From Spinacia oleracea (Eukaryota; Streptophyta; Magnoliopsida; Caryophyllales; Amaranthaceae), in NCBI RefSeq assembly GCF_020520425.1, contig NC_079492.1, positions 116,905,157 through 116,969,156 on the forward strand: a DNA stretch of 64,000 nt. The letters are read 5' to 3'. The position numbers and the translations under genes were made by a program. The notes below the pieces were generated by a model. It saw only the letters and a program-made list of their open reading frames with translations, had not been told where the DNA came from and made no database searches. The stretch's first letter is position 1; every line of letters begins with the position of its first letter. Shown here piece after piece: positions 44,501 through 55,591 of the stretch.

Positions 44501-46321
44501 GCTTAGAGAACTTTAGAAGCTTCTGGTAAGATCATCTAGTTGAAACTGAATATTCAACATAAATTAAATGGTAAGAACCTTGTTGGAGTGACATTGGACA
44601 TGTCTAACAAAGTATAAAAGTCAACACTAAAGAATTCAATTCTTAAGACTATAAGAAAGGGTACAAGAAATAGGAAAACGAGGAACAAATGAAAGGAATT
44701 TACGATTCCGTTTCTACCTATAAGTTTATGTTTAAAGAGAAGTGACCTAGAAATCAAACTTCCTTGGTATCATATACCTCTTGAGGTTCTTACTTCGGTA
44801 ATAACTCAAACAATGGAAGCTAGGATACACTAATGACCTACAAGTGGGAAATGAAGCATGGCAATGCTACATTAGTTGTAGGGTCATCTAGTTTGTTTTA
44901 AGTCCTTTCAAAGGCTAGAACTTAATGGCAATTTTGTTCCATAATCAACATACCTAAATTTCTGTTTTCAAACACAGAAAGACTCACATTCAAGAAAAAC
45001 AAAAACAATGTTTGTTTGTTTTTTTGAATGAAATGGTCAATTACAGGTTGAGTCAATATGCTTGATTAAAACAAACAAATCTTTAAAGAACTTTACTAGG
45101 TTCAAATCAACCCCTTGATTTGTGTTCCACTAATCTTTGGCATTGTTGCTTAGACCATATCAACAAGTTAACATTCAAAAGCTCTATTTTGATGGACTTT
45201 TGAAAGTTCATTGATTTCTAGATCAATTTAAGACGACTAGTCTTACTTGTTGAAAGTAACAAAAGATATGAACTATTGTTAGAACGCCTAGACAATAGAG
45301 TTCAAAGCTAAAGAAAGATTTTATGACTTTATTATTTCACATGGATTTGAGTGAATATAGGTTTATTTACTCAAATGTGATATAAGTTAAATCTATTTGG
45401 CTAGTTCAAAGATTCAGAAGTATAAAATCCACTTGGCAAGAAATCATAAAGATCTAGGTTAGATCATGTTGATGATTACTTGAGACCAAATATGATCATC
45501 AATGATTGTGTGTTGTAATTTCACAATCTAGGTCCATAAGATATGGCATATCTTAGTTGGAATAATCGAAGTCAATTAGTACTTGATTCGATTAATGATG
45601 AATCATAAAGACTTTTCCTATAATTTCTAAAATAAAATTCTCAACTACCACCAAACTAAACAAAATTCGTCAAAGCTATTGAAAAGTAATTTCAGAATAA
45701 CTTTTCATAAAATATATCTAGAGAGTTGCAAAACTCATTGGGAGCTTAGTGTTTTTCATTCGACAAACTAAGGCCCAAGTATAGATATATGTATCATTGT
45801 GATTTATTCAAATGAGACACAAGGGTATTGTTTCTACCACGAATTTTTGAGAACATAATGTTTGTTTGCTCGAAATAATGTCCTTTTGGAGATTCGTTTC
45901 CAAAATGACAAGTGGGAGAAAATAGACCTCGAAAGTATTCGAGGCGAACAACAAACATAAACGGACATTCCAGAGGCTTTTCGAAGTCCTTCAGAAAATC
46001 CGAACTTATTCTTTAAGGACTTTAGAAGTAGCTTTAAAGAATAGACATCTCTTAGAAGACTTTACAAGTGCTTCAAGGAGAACAAAATATTCAAAGGACT
46101 TTCAAGTGGCTGTTAATATTCTTTTGTTTGATGGATGTTCTATACCCAAGTAGGCATAGAGTTCAAGTCACTGAAACTATGCGATTCTTCTATTAGATAG
46201 TGAAGAAACCTACAACTTGCAGTCAAACTATTATCACAAAGATTAATGAGTTTGTGACTTGTAAGAAAGCTATGACGAAATATAGATTCCCTAAAATGGT
46301 TAGAGGCCATATATAGACTAT
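41511..46321 (+). other. Copia A leader and decayed gag/protease/integrase region
   Basis: The first 2.8 kb (to about 44350) are absent from copia B. They include a GC-rich island at about 42240-42720 in an otherwise AT-rich leader, open in several frames only because stops are rare in GC-rich sequence. From 44352 the sequence pairs with copia B in reverse. I recognise no intact gag, protease or integrase motif. Confidence 0.65.
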
Positions 46322-46681
46322 ATGTTTAATTGGTTAAAGGCCATAAAATATACTCAATGTTTTGATGACAAAATTGAAATTTTGTTGATTTGCAAGAATA
46401 GTTTCACACCTATTGGTTGCAAGTTTGTTTTAAGGATAAAAACCATCAAACATGAAATTGTGTTCACACACAAAGCTGGATTAGTTGCTAAAGGTTGCAA
46501 GCAAATTCATGGCATGGATTGTGTTGAAACCTTATGCATAATCTTAATGCTCAAGTCTATAAATCAAGCAATAATTGCATATTGGTACATATGGCAATTG
46601 GATGACAAAACGTATTCCTCAATCAAATGTTGGAAGAAAACTATGTACGTGGCGGGTCATAGGATTTGTGGATCCAAATAA
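46322..46681 (+). pseudogene. Copia A reverse transcriptase remnant
   Basis: About 119 open codons containing IGCKFVLRIKTIKHE, GLVAKGCKQIHGMD and IWQLDDKT, the N-terminal copia RT region with several eroded positions. The downstream catalytic region is not readable in any frame. It is homologous to 25481-25185 in copia B. Confidence 0.8.
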
Positions 46682-48854
46682 ATGCTTGAAAAGGAAAGCT
46701 AGCTTATGAAATCTAAGTACAGATTTAAGCAAGCAATTGGGAATCGGGAATTGTATTTTAGTGAAGCTAATAAGTATTTTAGTTTCATAATATGTACATG
46801 ATTCTTATAGATATATAAGAAGTTTAATGGGAGTACATAAAAACTTAATTGGTCCTATGTGTATCACACACATATCTCTCTATTGTGAAATAACATTCAA
46901 ATGCTAATGACTTAGATTCGAAATTATTCATCAATGATGGACCAAGGCGAAAATTAGTACATACTGGGTATTAAGATCTATTTACAAAGATCTTATATTA
47001 ATGTTTTGGATTAAGTAATGGCATTTACTAAATCAAAAACGAAAGACTCCATTGGAGATATTCGACCCATGTGAATATATCTAAGTAAAGAATGTTTGAA
47101 CTATGTATAAGCATTTACTAAGTTAAACATCAAAGGATCTAAGTAAAATTCTTAACCTATATTATATGTCAAAGAATTTAGCTGGATTTAGTATCTACTG
47201 AAACTAGATGAGCTAAAGTTACATGAATAGAATTCAATTGGGAATTATTCTGCAAAAGAATTTATCATGTATGATATAATATGAGGATCGCCAAAAACGT
47301 ATCGTATGACTTTAGGCATGACGAACATATACCAATCTCTATTGATCTAAGTGAAGATCAACTAGATTGAGCTCAAGAATACTTATAGTACTTGAAAAGG
47401 TACATAGGAATAGTTCTTGATTCAAGGAAATAAAGATATGCTAAATATTGATGCTACACGCATAAACACTGGCAAAGGATCAAGCAAGACCCTTTGGAGT
47501 TAACCATTGATAAGGACGAGCTATAGAGCATCGTGTTTTGAAATGGCAACATGGATTGGAGACCATGAGTTGTTGCGTGGGAAATTAAATATTAATTTCT
47601 ATGTTCTAAGATACAGCTGGAAAGTCTTCCACATATCCGTAAACTGCTTGGATAAGTAAATCCAAACCAAAGCATCACTAGCAACCTATACAGTTGAAGT
47701 AGAAGTACTTATTGCCTAAGAAGCAATAAAACTAAGTTGTTTACATTAAAATGTTCTTCACTGAACTTGGCTGGATCACATGTCTGCTGACTTGATGGTT
47801 CTTCATTGCAAAATGCGTAGAACCACTATTTAAGTAAGAAAGACTAGATCACATAATAAACAAACTCAAAAGATCTTATCATCTATCTCGAAGAACATTC
47901 GATGAAAAGGATATTAAGATTAGCAAAGCATGATAACTAAACCTATGCAACAAGTGAGAAACAACACTCACATTGTGGCACTGGAAATCAAGCATAGCTT
48001 TGAAATTCCATGAACTATTTTAGAAGATGGGTTTGAGGCCCATGGTTGTAAAACATTGGGGTTGAACATTTATCATATATGAAATGTATTTTCATATTCC
48101 ATTTAATCTTGGTTTAGTATTAAATGATGAGTCCCTTCAATTTGACGATATATTCAAGATAGACTGTCAGGACCAGTCCTGTGACTAAGAAGTGTCTATC
48201 AAGTGAACTTGAATGTCAAAAGTTGAAAATGGTCCCTGGTCAGAGTTTTCTATAAAGATGGACGCATAGAAAACGTTAGACGACTAGAATGCAAGATGAC
48301 TAGTAGTTCTGTTTCTTGAACTATGTGGACATGGCAATGTCGTAATCATTTGCATAGATACTTACTTTTGGAAGACTAGTATCGGACAGACCTATTGAAC
48401 TTTACTGTAAGAGATGAAAATCTGTCATAAGTAAATTTCATTAAAATTATTAGACACTAAATCCTCAATACCTGAGTGATTTGAGATTACTTGTTTGAGA
48501 ACTGGTTACTTTGACGTTGACCAACCGTCGCACCGTAAAAGGAGGCTATAAAGGCAACGCTCAGGTAATCACCTATCAAACGAAGTCTAATCTCAAGATC
48601 GCAAGATTGGGATTGTCCTCCCATAAATCGGGATGAGATGCTTAAAAGTTGTACAAGGCCACTCGGAGAGCTAGAAACTGTGAAATGCATGGTCGTGCTC
48701 GGATGAATCATAGGCTATGATTATCTGTTTATTTGATCAGTTGAACGCTGAAACCGGGAAACACCTCTTGACATAATAAGGATGACAACTCTTACCTTAT
48801 GTTCAAGAGCAAGCATCGAGCGACAAAGGAATTAGGAAATGCACACTTGTCCCT
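46682..48854 (+). other. Copia A decayed RT / RNase H region
   Basis: No open frame of note. The position and homology to copia B indicate former RT and RNase H. Stops and indels are frequent. Confidence 0.6.
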
Positions 48855-48870
48855 AAGGACAAGTGGGAGA
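48855..48870 (+). promoter_or_regulatory. Copia A polypurine tract
   Basis: AAGGACAAGTGGGAGA, one base before the 3' LTR. Its complement is next to the copia B left LTR (23028-23044). Confidence 0.8.
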
Positions 48871-48871
48871 C

Positions 48872-50243
48872 TGAAGGAAATAATGCCCTTGGTCCAAGTA
48901 TGCATTCAATGTTAAGTCTAATAAATGCGGTTCAGTATTAATTAACAAGTTAATAATTCAGTGAGATGAAGTGAGCTGAATGCCTAGCTAGAGGCCGCTT
49001 CAGTTCAAGTGGAATAATGATATTAATCCACAGCTTACTCTTGACTGAACCCGTAGGGTCACACAAATAGTACGTAAACGGATCAAGTATTTAATGGCAT
49101 TAAATACTCTATATATGGATATTCGGAATCGACGGATCTTGGTTTCAGTGGGAGCTGAGATCGTCACAAGCAAGAAATGAATACTCTGGAAACGATGATA
49201 TTGCCGGAAACGGAAATATGGATCGTATCGGAAATATAAATATTATCCAAGTCATAGATGTTGCCGGAAACGGAAACATGGTACGTATCGGAAAATATTA
49301 TCGGAAATGGAAATATTGCCGGAATCGGAAATATTGCCGGAAACGGAAATATTGTCAGAATCGGAAATATTATCGGAATCGGAAAATAGTTCCGGAAACG
49401 GAAATATTACATATTTGTTCGAAACGAAAATTTATTCCGGAATCGGAAATATTAAATATTGTTCGTATCGGAAATGAATTCCGGAACCGGGAATTTAATC
49501 AGAAGCGTATCGTACGAATAAGCATCGGACGAGGCCTGCCGGACGAAGGCCCAGCACGAAGCCAGGCCATCGCCCAGCAAGCAAAGACGCGCGCCAACGC
49601 CCAGCCCAAGGCAGCGTCAGGCCCACCGCAAGGCAGGCCCAGCGCGCCAAGGCAAGGCTGCCCAACGTGGGCTGCGTGGGCCGAGCGCACGCGTGCGGGC
49701 GCCCTCGTGGCTCCGTGCGTGTGTGTTTGTGTCCATGCACAATTCCTAAATCTATTAGGATTTGGTGTATGATTAAACTCTTGTTCCTATTAGGATTATT
49801 TAATTAATTAGAGTCCTTGTAGGATTCTAAGTTTAATTAAATCGTATCCTACTAGGATTCCAATTCCCTTTCCAAACCTCTATAAATAAGGGCCTAGGAT
49901 CATAATTTATAAACACGATTGAAGTATTCAAAGGGTAAGTTTTTGAAAGAAAATTCAGCCATACACTTGCACAACAATAGCCGAATATTCCTAGCACCTT
50001 AAGGGCGATTCTAGTTGGTCAATCTTGAGGCGGATCCGGACGTACTGTGGACTATCTACGGAGGGACGACATTTGGAGTCCTAAAGACTTGTTCTTGTTC
50101 GGTTCGGGCGCAGCTAGGGAAGGCACGCTACAAAGTGTATGCATCTATACTATGCTAAATGATTATGTGTAAATAATATGCTTTCTTGGCTTTATGGTTT
50201 TTCCGCATGATTTATGTATTGTCATATGTATCATAACCTAACA
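48872..50243 (+). repeat. Copia A 3' LTR
   Basis: 1372 bp, TGAAGG...CCTAACA, followed by TCTTG (50244-50248). TATA box at 49881-49888. Confidence 0.95.
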
Positions 50244-50248
50244 TCTTG

Positions 50249-50509
50249 AACATACTCATTCAATCATCTAATATAAATTTTCATCCTAATACGTATAACA
50301 TATTTTATAAGGTTAATATGCTAATTTGATCAAAATATTGAGTAAATATATTTTCCATTATTGATATACCGATTTGAGGAAAATTTTCTAAAATAATTTT
50401 GTACAAATTATTTGTGGTACTCCGTATCTATTATTTCATATTCTGTAATCCAATTTTTTTTCATACATAAACCGTTTATAAAAAAAATAGAAAATAAATT
50501 AAGTAGATA
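50249..50509. other. Intergenic, nothing recognised
   Basis: AT-rich, no gene or element boundary seen. Confidence 0.5.
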
Positions 50510-50764
50510 CTAACTCCGTTTCATAAAGATCTTTATAGTTACTATTTACACAGACATTAAGACAAAAATGAAAAAGTTGGTTAAATATAATAAAATATGG
50601 ATAAAGTAAGATAAAAGTGAGTGAAAATTGTAAATATTGTGGAGTAAGAAGGGTAAGGTAGTAAATTTCCATGTCCAAAATAGAATAAAGTAAATTAAAG
50701 TGTAAAGAACATTATGAAACAGACTAAAACAAAAAGTGTAAAGATCATTTTGAAACGGAGATAG
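50510..50764. mobile_element. Stowaway-like MITE
   Basis: 255 bp between TA dinucleotides. CTAACTCCGTTTCATAAAGA and TCATTTTGAAACGGAGATAG at the ends, and an inner GTAAAGAACATTATGAAAC copy suggesting a doubled right end. Confidence 0.72.
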
Positions 50765-51346
50765 TATATTTTAGGAAAAGGGGTTTTGGCGGGAAAAAAT
50801 TGCACTATGAATTGACATGGGTCATTCCTGGTGTCTATTCTAATATAGAGTAATAGATAGATTGCATTTGCCAACTAGAGTTTGATTGTTTATTGTTTGC
50901 ATTAGCAGTTAACTGATTATCTTTTGTTTTGTAAGTTTGATTAGTCGTCTGTATACATGTGTTTGATAACAAATATAGGTTTTGTTAAAAGTTGTTAACT
51001 ATTACGTATATTTTATTGTGTAAATTAGACGTTTATGGACATTTGTCTTTTGTATTATTTATTTAATTTTGTCAGTTAAGAGTAGTAATTATGAACAAAA
51101 TTGTCTTTTACAATATTACATTAACAATCTTCTTAACAAAAATCGGTGGAAGAAGTTTTTTCAAACTGAGGGGTCTGAGCTCCTTTTCAATAATTTTCAT
51201 TGTCTGATTAAATAAAATCCTTAATAGGAGCAAACAAACATTTAATAAAACTTACTCTGTGTTTCTTAATAGAGGTTATTCTAGTGCTTGAATCACTTTT
51301 GAGCACATGGGCAAAAAATAGTTTTGGTTATACTTGTAAAGTGTAA
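50765..51346. other. Intergenic, nothing recognised
   Basis: AT-rich sequence without gene or clear element. Confidence 0.5.
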
Positions 51347-51802
51347 CTAGTTTTGGAGCCCGCTCAAAGAACGGACAATTATATATTGTTTCTTAATCCG
51401 TTTTAATTTTAAAGTGTTAGTTTTATTGAGGGATTGTGAATTTAGTTAGAGTATATGATTTATATAGAGGTGATCAAATTTCTAAGTAGAAAAAAATATA
51501 TAAATTATGTGGTGAATTAATATTAAGTGTTAAAGAGGGAGATGAAGTAGTAGAGGTTGAATATGAATTCAATGGTGAATTGATGTTGGATGAGGAAGAT
51601 GAAATGAAAGATGTGTTGAAATTGTGAAATGCTTCGTATAACAAACAACAACATGAAAAATTGAAAAAAAATATAAAAACTATTGATGAAAGAAAGAGGT
51701 GACACGTGTCATTTAACAAAAAAAAAATCCATTGATGAAAGAAGGAGGTGACACGTGTCATCTAATCATGTATACTTATCCTTTTTAAATACTAGGTATA
51801 GA
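51347..51802 (-). mobile_element. Short non-autonomous Helitron
   Basis: On the minus strand it starts A|TCTATACCTAGTATTTAAAA and ends ...CAAAACTAG|T. An imperfect hairpin (CCGTTCTTTGAGCGG) lies about 11 bases before the end. 456 bp. It carries two 49-bp-spaced direct repeats, each with the palindrome TGACACGTGTCA (51700-51711 and 51749-51760). Confidence 0.65.
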
Positions 51803-51986
51803 TAATCAATGGAAATTTTTGTCAACTTCATTCAAAATTATAAAGCTTATATCTAGGATCCTAACAAGTTGGTTATGATAATGTCCATGGTAATAAAACT
51901 CTATCCACAGATACATGAAGCATGTTTTTTCCCATCTACGTACTATTTTCACAACTATTCAATATCAACTCTAAATTAGTGATTTA

Positions 51987-52340
51987 CTAGTTAGCTCCCG
52001 TGCAATGCACGAGTTTATTAAATTTTTGAAGGCTGGCAACAAAAAAGCTGGAAAATATTTTTTTTAGTTCCATGTTTTTGTTTTTGTTTCTAAAAAACAT
52101 AAAGCACAAACATACCGAAGGGGGGCCTATAGAATTTTGATTTCCAATGCAAAAATAAATTTCATTTAGATTCAATAAAAAAGATTATGGACATTTCGTA
52201 ATTTACCCACAATAAATATTTATAATCTTTATTATTTCCAAAAAGAATATATTGTACAACTCAGCTTTAAAAAAATAAATTAAAAAAACCTGTGAATTTT
52301 TGGAGGAAAATAACAATTGTGCATTAATATAATATATAGA
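51987..52340 (-). mobile_element. Short non-autonomous Helitron
   Basis: On the minus strand it starts A|TCTATATATTATATTAATGC and ends with hairpin CTCGTGCATTGCACGGGAG, then CTAACTAG|T. 354 bp, AT insertion site. A typical plant Helitron 3' end. Confidence 0.72.
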
Positions 52341-52408
52341 TAATGGATATATAATGAAACTGGAAAAAAAAACAAGCTATTAGATTGGATGCCTTGCAAA
52401 ATTACATA

Positions 52409-52804
52409 CTACCCGGTCCTCGTATAGTGTCAGTTTACAAAATTTCAAGGAAATTAGGGGATTTGGAGTGATTAACAATTAATGTTATTGTACTTTATTA
52501 GAAAAGTACACAATTTAATTATGGAGTACTATTTATACAAAAAGACAAAAGACAATAAATGTAGGGAGGAGAGAGGGAGGATAGTTGAATAAAAAATCAA
52601 CACTATTTTTATGGTACAAATATTAAATACGGGCCCACATTTTGTAGGAAAATGTAGGACAATCGGATTATTTAAGTTGTTTAATAATAGTATATACGTT
52701 GGGGAAAAAATCAATTAATTAAATAGAAAAAAGTATGCACGACATTTAGGGAGACCCAAAATGAAAAATATACACTATATTATGAGATGGAGGCCTGGAG
52801 GGAG
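52409..52804. mobile_element. Probable MITE, imperfect ends
   Basis: Between TA dinucleotides, with CTACCCGGTCCTCGTATAGT and ACACTATATTATGAGATGGA..CTGGAGGGAG. The terminal match is weak but the CGTATAGTGT / ACACTATATTATG part pairs. Confidence 0.4.
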
Positions 52805-53466
52805 TATAATTGTGTTACAATAACCCCGAACTATTATCTCTTACAATTTATTCATTCGTACTCATTTAGTTTATAGTTTAAAACAATATGGACTTTGAAA
52901 AGAGCTTTCAGTTTCCCCCCTATACACAAGAGGTCCAAAAATACACCAACTATTATAGATGTCAACTAATTTAGTTGGTAAAATTTTAAGGGGTGTCCCA
53001 ATTACAGTAATCAAATCTCGTCTACACTTTATTCCTTTACGGGCTCTATCTACACACAAAAAAAACACAAAATTATTGGACAAAGAAGCCAAGCCCAAAT
53101 TAATTGAAATTTTCTAAATTGACTCAAAGTCTCATAAGATTTCAATCCACTACTATTTGAATACTTATACAGTTAAACATAGAGTAATTTTTATTTTGTT
53201 TTGTTTTATTTTAATAAGAAAAGTATACGAAAAGATTAGGACAGTCTTCTCGTAAGACTGCGACCTAACTTATCAAAAACGAGAAAATAACAAATAAATA
53301 AAAAACACTACTTCATATCTATGAAAGGATCTATGTTTTGATGACTATCTATCAACTATCCAATCAAGGATAAGTAGTCTGTAAATGTATTTAATTGCTT
53401 CACTAAATACATGGTGAGAGGCAGATGAATCAAATTGGAGTATTGCTAAAAGGATACATATTACTT
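52805..53466. other. Intergenic, nothing recognised
   Basis: AT-rich, no supported feature. Confidence 0.45.
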
Positions 53467-53740
53467 CTTTTTTTTCGGTCGAAAAGGGAAGATACTAAAT
53501 TAGGTCAAAGAGTTTACATGAAAATTTCAGAAACCAAAAATAGAAGTACGACATAAACTAAGTTACAGTTCCTTGATTAATACAACGCTTATGACGTTCA
53601 TCATCATAAACATGTACAACAACAACATGGGTTCTGGTACAACACAATACAATTCATCTTCATAGCTTCTTCCTTAGCATTTTTTGCGATTGTATCTGCT
53701 AATTTTTTCCATCGCCTACCCTCGAATTAAAGGTGATTCC

Positions 53741-54055
53741 CTAAGCAATGTTTCTCGGTTCCCTACATTCAAATATAATATTAGCAAGGTCATTTAATGG
53801 TTGATCCTGTTGGTTAATCAGGATCACATCTTGCTGGCAAACCGGTGCTATATGGATGTTAGTCCATCCTTGATCCTTAGCTAACATCAATCCCATTCTC
53901 AGTGCATAAATCTTCGTAGTTAGGGCCGAGTTTGATAGCCTTTTCTGTTGAGAACCTAGCACCCATGTTCCTTTGTGATCTCTTACCACCATCGCTAGGC
54001 TAGCCACCCAAGATGTTCCATCCCATGAAGCGTCCACGTTCCTCTTAATTATCCC
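53741..54055 (-). pseudogene. LINE RNase H domain (RVT_3 type)
   Basis: Minus strand, NVDASWDGTSWVASLAMVVR at the start, then the QKRLSNSALTTKIYALRMGL segment that corresponds to the E-A-x-A-L helix. This is the C-terminal RNase H that many plant LINEs carry. A TAA lies just before it on the minus strand (about 54059-54061). The upstream linker is continuous with 55145 once the solo LTR is ignored. Confidence 0.82.
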
Positions 54056-54129
54056 TTATGTTGGTGGTATATAGTGAGTTGTTTCCCCTTATGTCAATTG
54101 TCATGGTTGTCATGAAGTTGTTGTGGTTG

Positions 54130-54134
54130 ATTTG
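54130..54134. repeat. Target-site duplication ATTTG of the solo LTR (left)
   Basis: Matches 55145-55149. Confidence 0.85.
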
Positions 54135-55144
54135 TGAAGGACATCACCCAAGGTGCATTAAGTCTAATACCAAGGTTAAGATTAATTGCGAACAATTAAT
54201 TCAGTAAGATCAAGTGATCGTAACAGCTAGCTGGAGCAATGCTTCCGATCAGTGAGTTCTAATCTATATATTAAGCCCACAGCTTACTCTTGACTGAACC
54301 TATAAGGTCACACCAATGACATGTAACAAATCACCGGATTAAATGAATAGGAAATTCATTTAATAGCTTTTCAGAATTAGTTTGGAAAACATAAATATAC
54401 GATATGACGTTGGATCGGAATCGTATATCGTATTGCGTATATTTGTAAGCTAAGCGAAACGAGTAATCGTCTAGTTCGACATTGGATCGTCAAATACTAT
54501 ACGACAAATAATTGCCGTAAGGCATTGGACGCAAATACGAGAAGGCAACGCTGCCAGCCCAACCGAGCCAAGGCGCGCAAGCGCGCAAGGCCCACTAGGC
54601 GTAGCAGCAAGCCAGCGCGCACAAGGCCCATGCCTCGGCTGGGCGTGCGCGCATGCGAGGAGCAGCAGCAGCAGCTCACACAGCGCGACCCAATGCCCAG
54701 CCCCTGTGTGGCTGTGCGCGTTTGGGCTTGCGTGCTTGTTGTCCGGTTCTTGCCCTTGTGGCTTGGCCGGTTAGTATTATAACCTAAGGGTTATAATATT
54801 ATCCACACAAGTTTTTTCTAACCTAATGCAATAATTCAGTTTACACATCAAACTCTAAAGGGAGAGAGAAACCCTAATTCTCTCTCAGCCTCCATGGATG
54901 TGTTCTTCCCAAAAGCACAAACTCTTGAGTGATTGTCTAAACTACGATTATCAAGACGGATCTGAACGTGTTGGTGAACCAAATAGAGGAACGACAATTG
55001 GAGTTCTTTGTTCGTGTTCGTTGATACTATACTCGGGAAAACACGCTTCAAATGTAAGTATGCTTAATTTTGTGCTTTATACATGTTTCCTGTCTTTGGT
55101 GATGTTCCGCACATGTTATGTATGTTTAACTGTATTCCCCTACA
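54135..55144 (+). mobile_element. Solo LTR, distant relative of the copia A/B LTR
   Basis: 1010 bp, TGAAGGACATCACCCAAG...TTCCCCTACA, flanked by ATTTG. It shares CACAGCTTACTCTTGACTGA, AATTCAGT.AGATCAAGTGA and a GC-rich second half with the copia A LTR but is clearly diverged. The internal region is gone, so it arose by LTR-LTR recombination. It lies in the LINE between the zinc-binding and RNase H domains. Confidence 0.85.
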
Positions 55145-55591
55145 ATTTGATAGCCACTCCCACGCACTGAACTTAGCCAGTTTTAGACAAGTGGTAACTG
55201 TCATGTTTTTCCTTTCAAAAACATATACATTTCGTCTCTTCCAAATCTGCCATACAAGAAAGGTAAAATATGTTTTCCACGGCATATGATATGTTATATC
55301 ATCCTTGGAGAGGTTTCCATATAACCATTCATCAAAGGGGGTATTTTGGACAGTAGGTGCATATGGAACTTTATACCAAAATTGTCGGGCTCTTACACAC
55401 GACAGGAGGATATGGAGAGGTGTTTTCGGAGTGTTCGGGAGGAGTGGGCATAAGGAACAGGGCAGCAGACCCCTATTAGCTAAGGTGAGATTTGATGGTA
55501 TTCTCCCTCTCCAACACAACCAAATGAAAAATATGATTTTTGGCAAAGTCGTTGCCTTCCATACCATGTTCTTTGTTTTGCCAAACACCAA
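55145..55591 (-). pseudogene. LINE reverse-transcriptase zinc-binding domain
   Basis: Minus strand. VWKATTLPKIIFFIWLCWRG, then LPCSLCPLLPNTPKTPLHIL, a C-x2-C...H zinc-binding arrangement (zf-RVT family) and the usual FWYKV / IWKRRN tail. The frame is open to 55145 and would run on into the sequence at 54134 if the solo LTR were absent. Confidence 0.85.

Larger units (their letters stand above)
40156..50243 (+). mobile_element. Copia A: complete Ty1/copia insertion with decayed pol
   Basis: 10,088 bp flanked by TCTTG. 5' LTR 40156-41495, primer-binding site 41497-41510, internal region, polypurine tract 48855-48870, 3' LTR 48872-50243. The LTRs differ by a 32-bp deletion in the 5' copy and few substitutions, so the insertion is recent. 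Yet the coding region has stops in every frame and only an RT remnant. Copia B carries the same decay. The family was therefore probably copied as a defective element using proteins from elsewhere. Confidence 0.93.
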
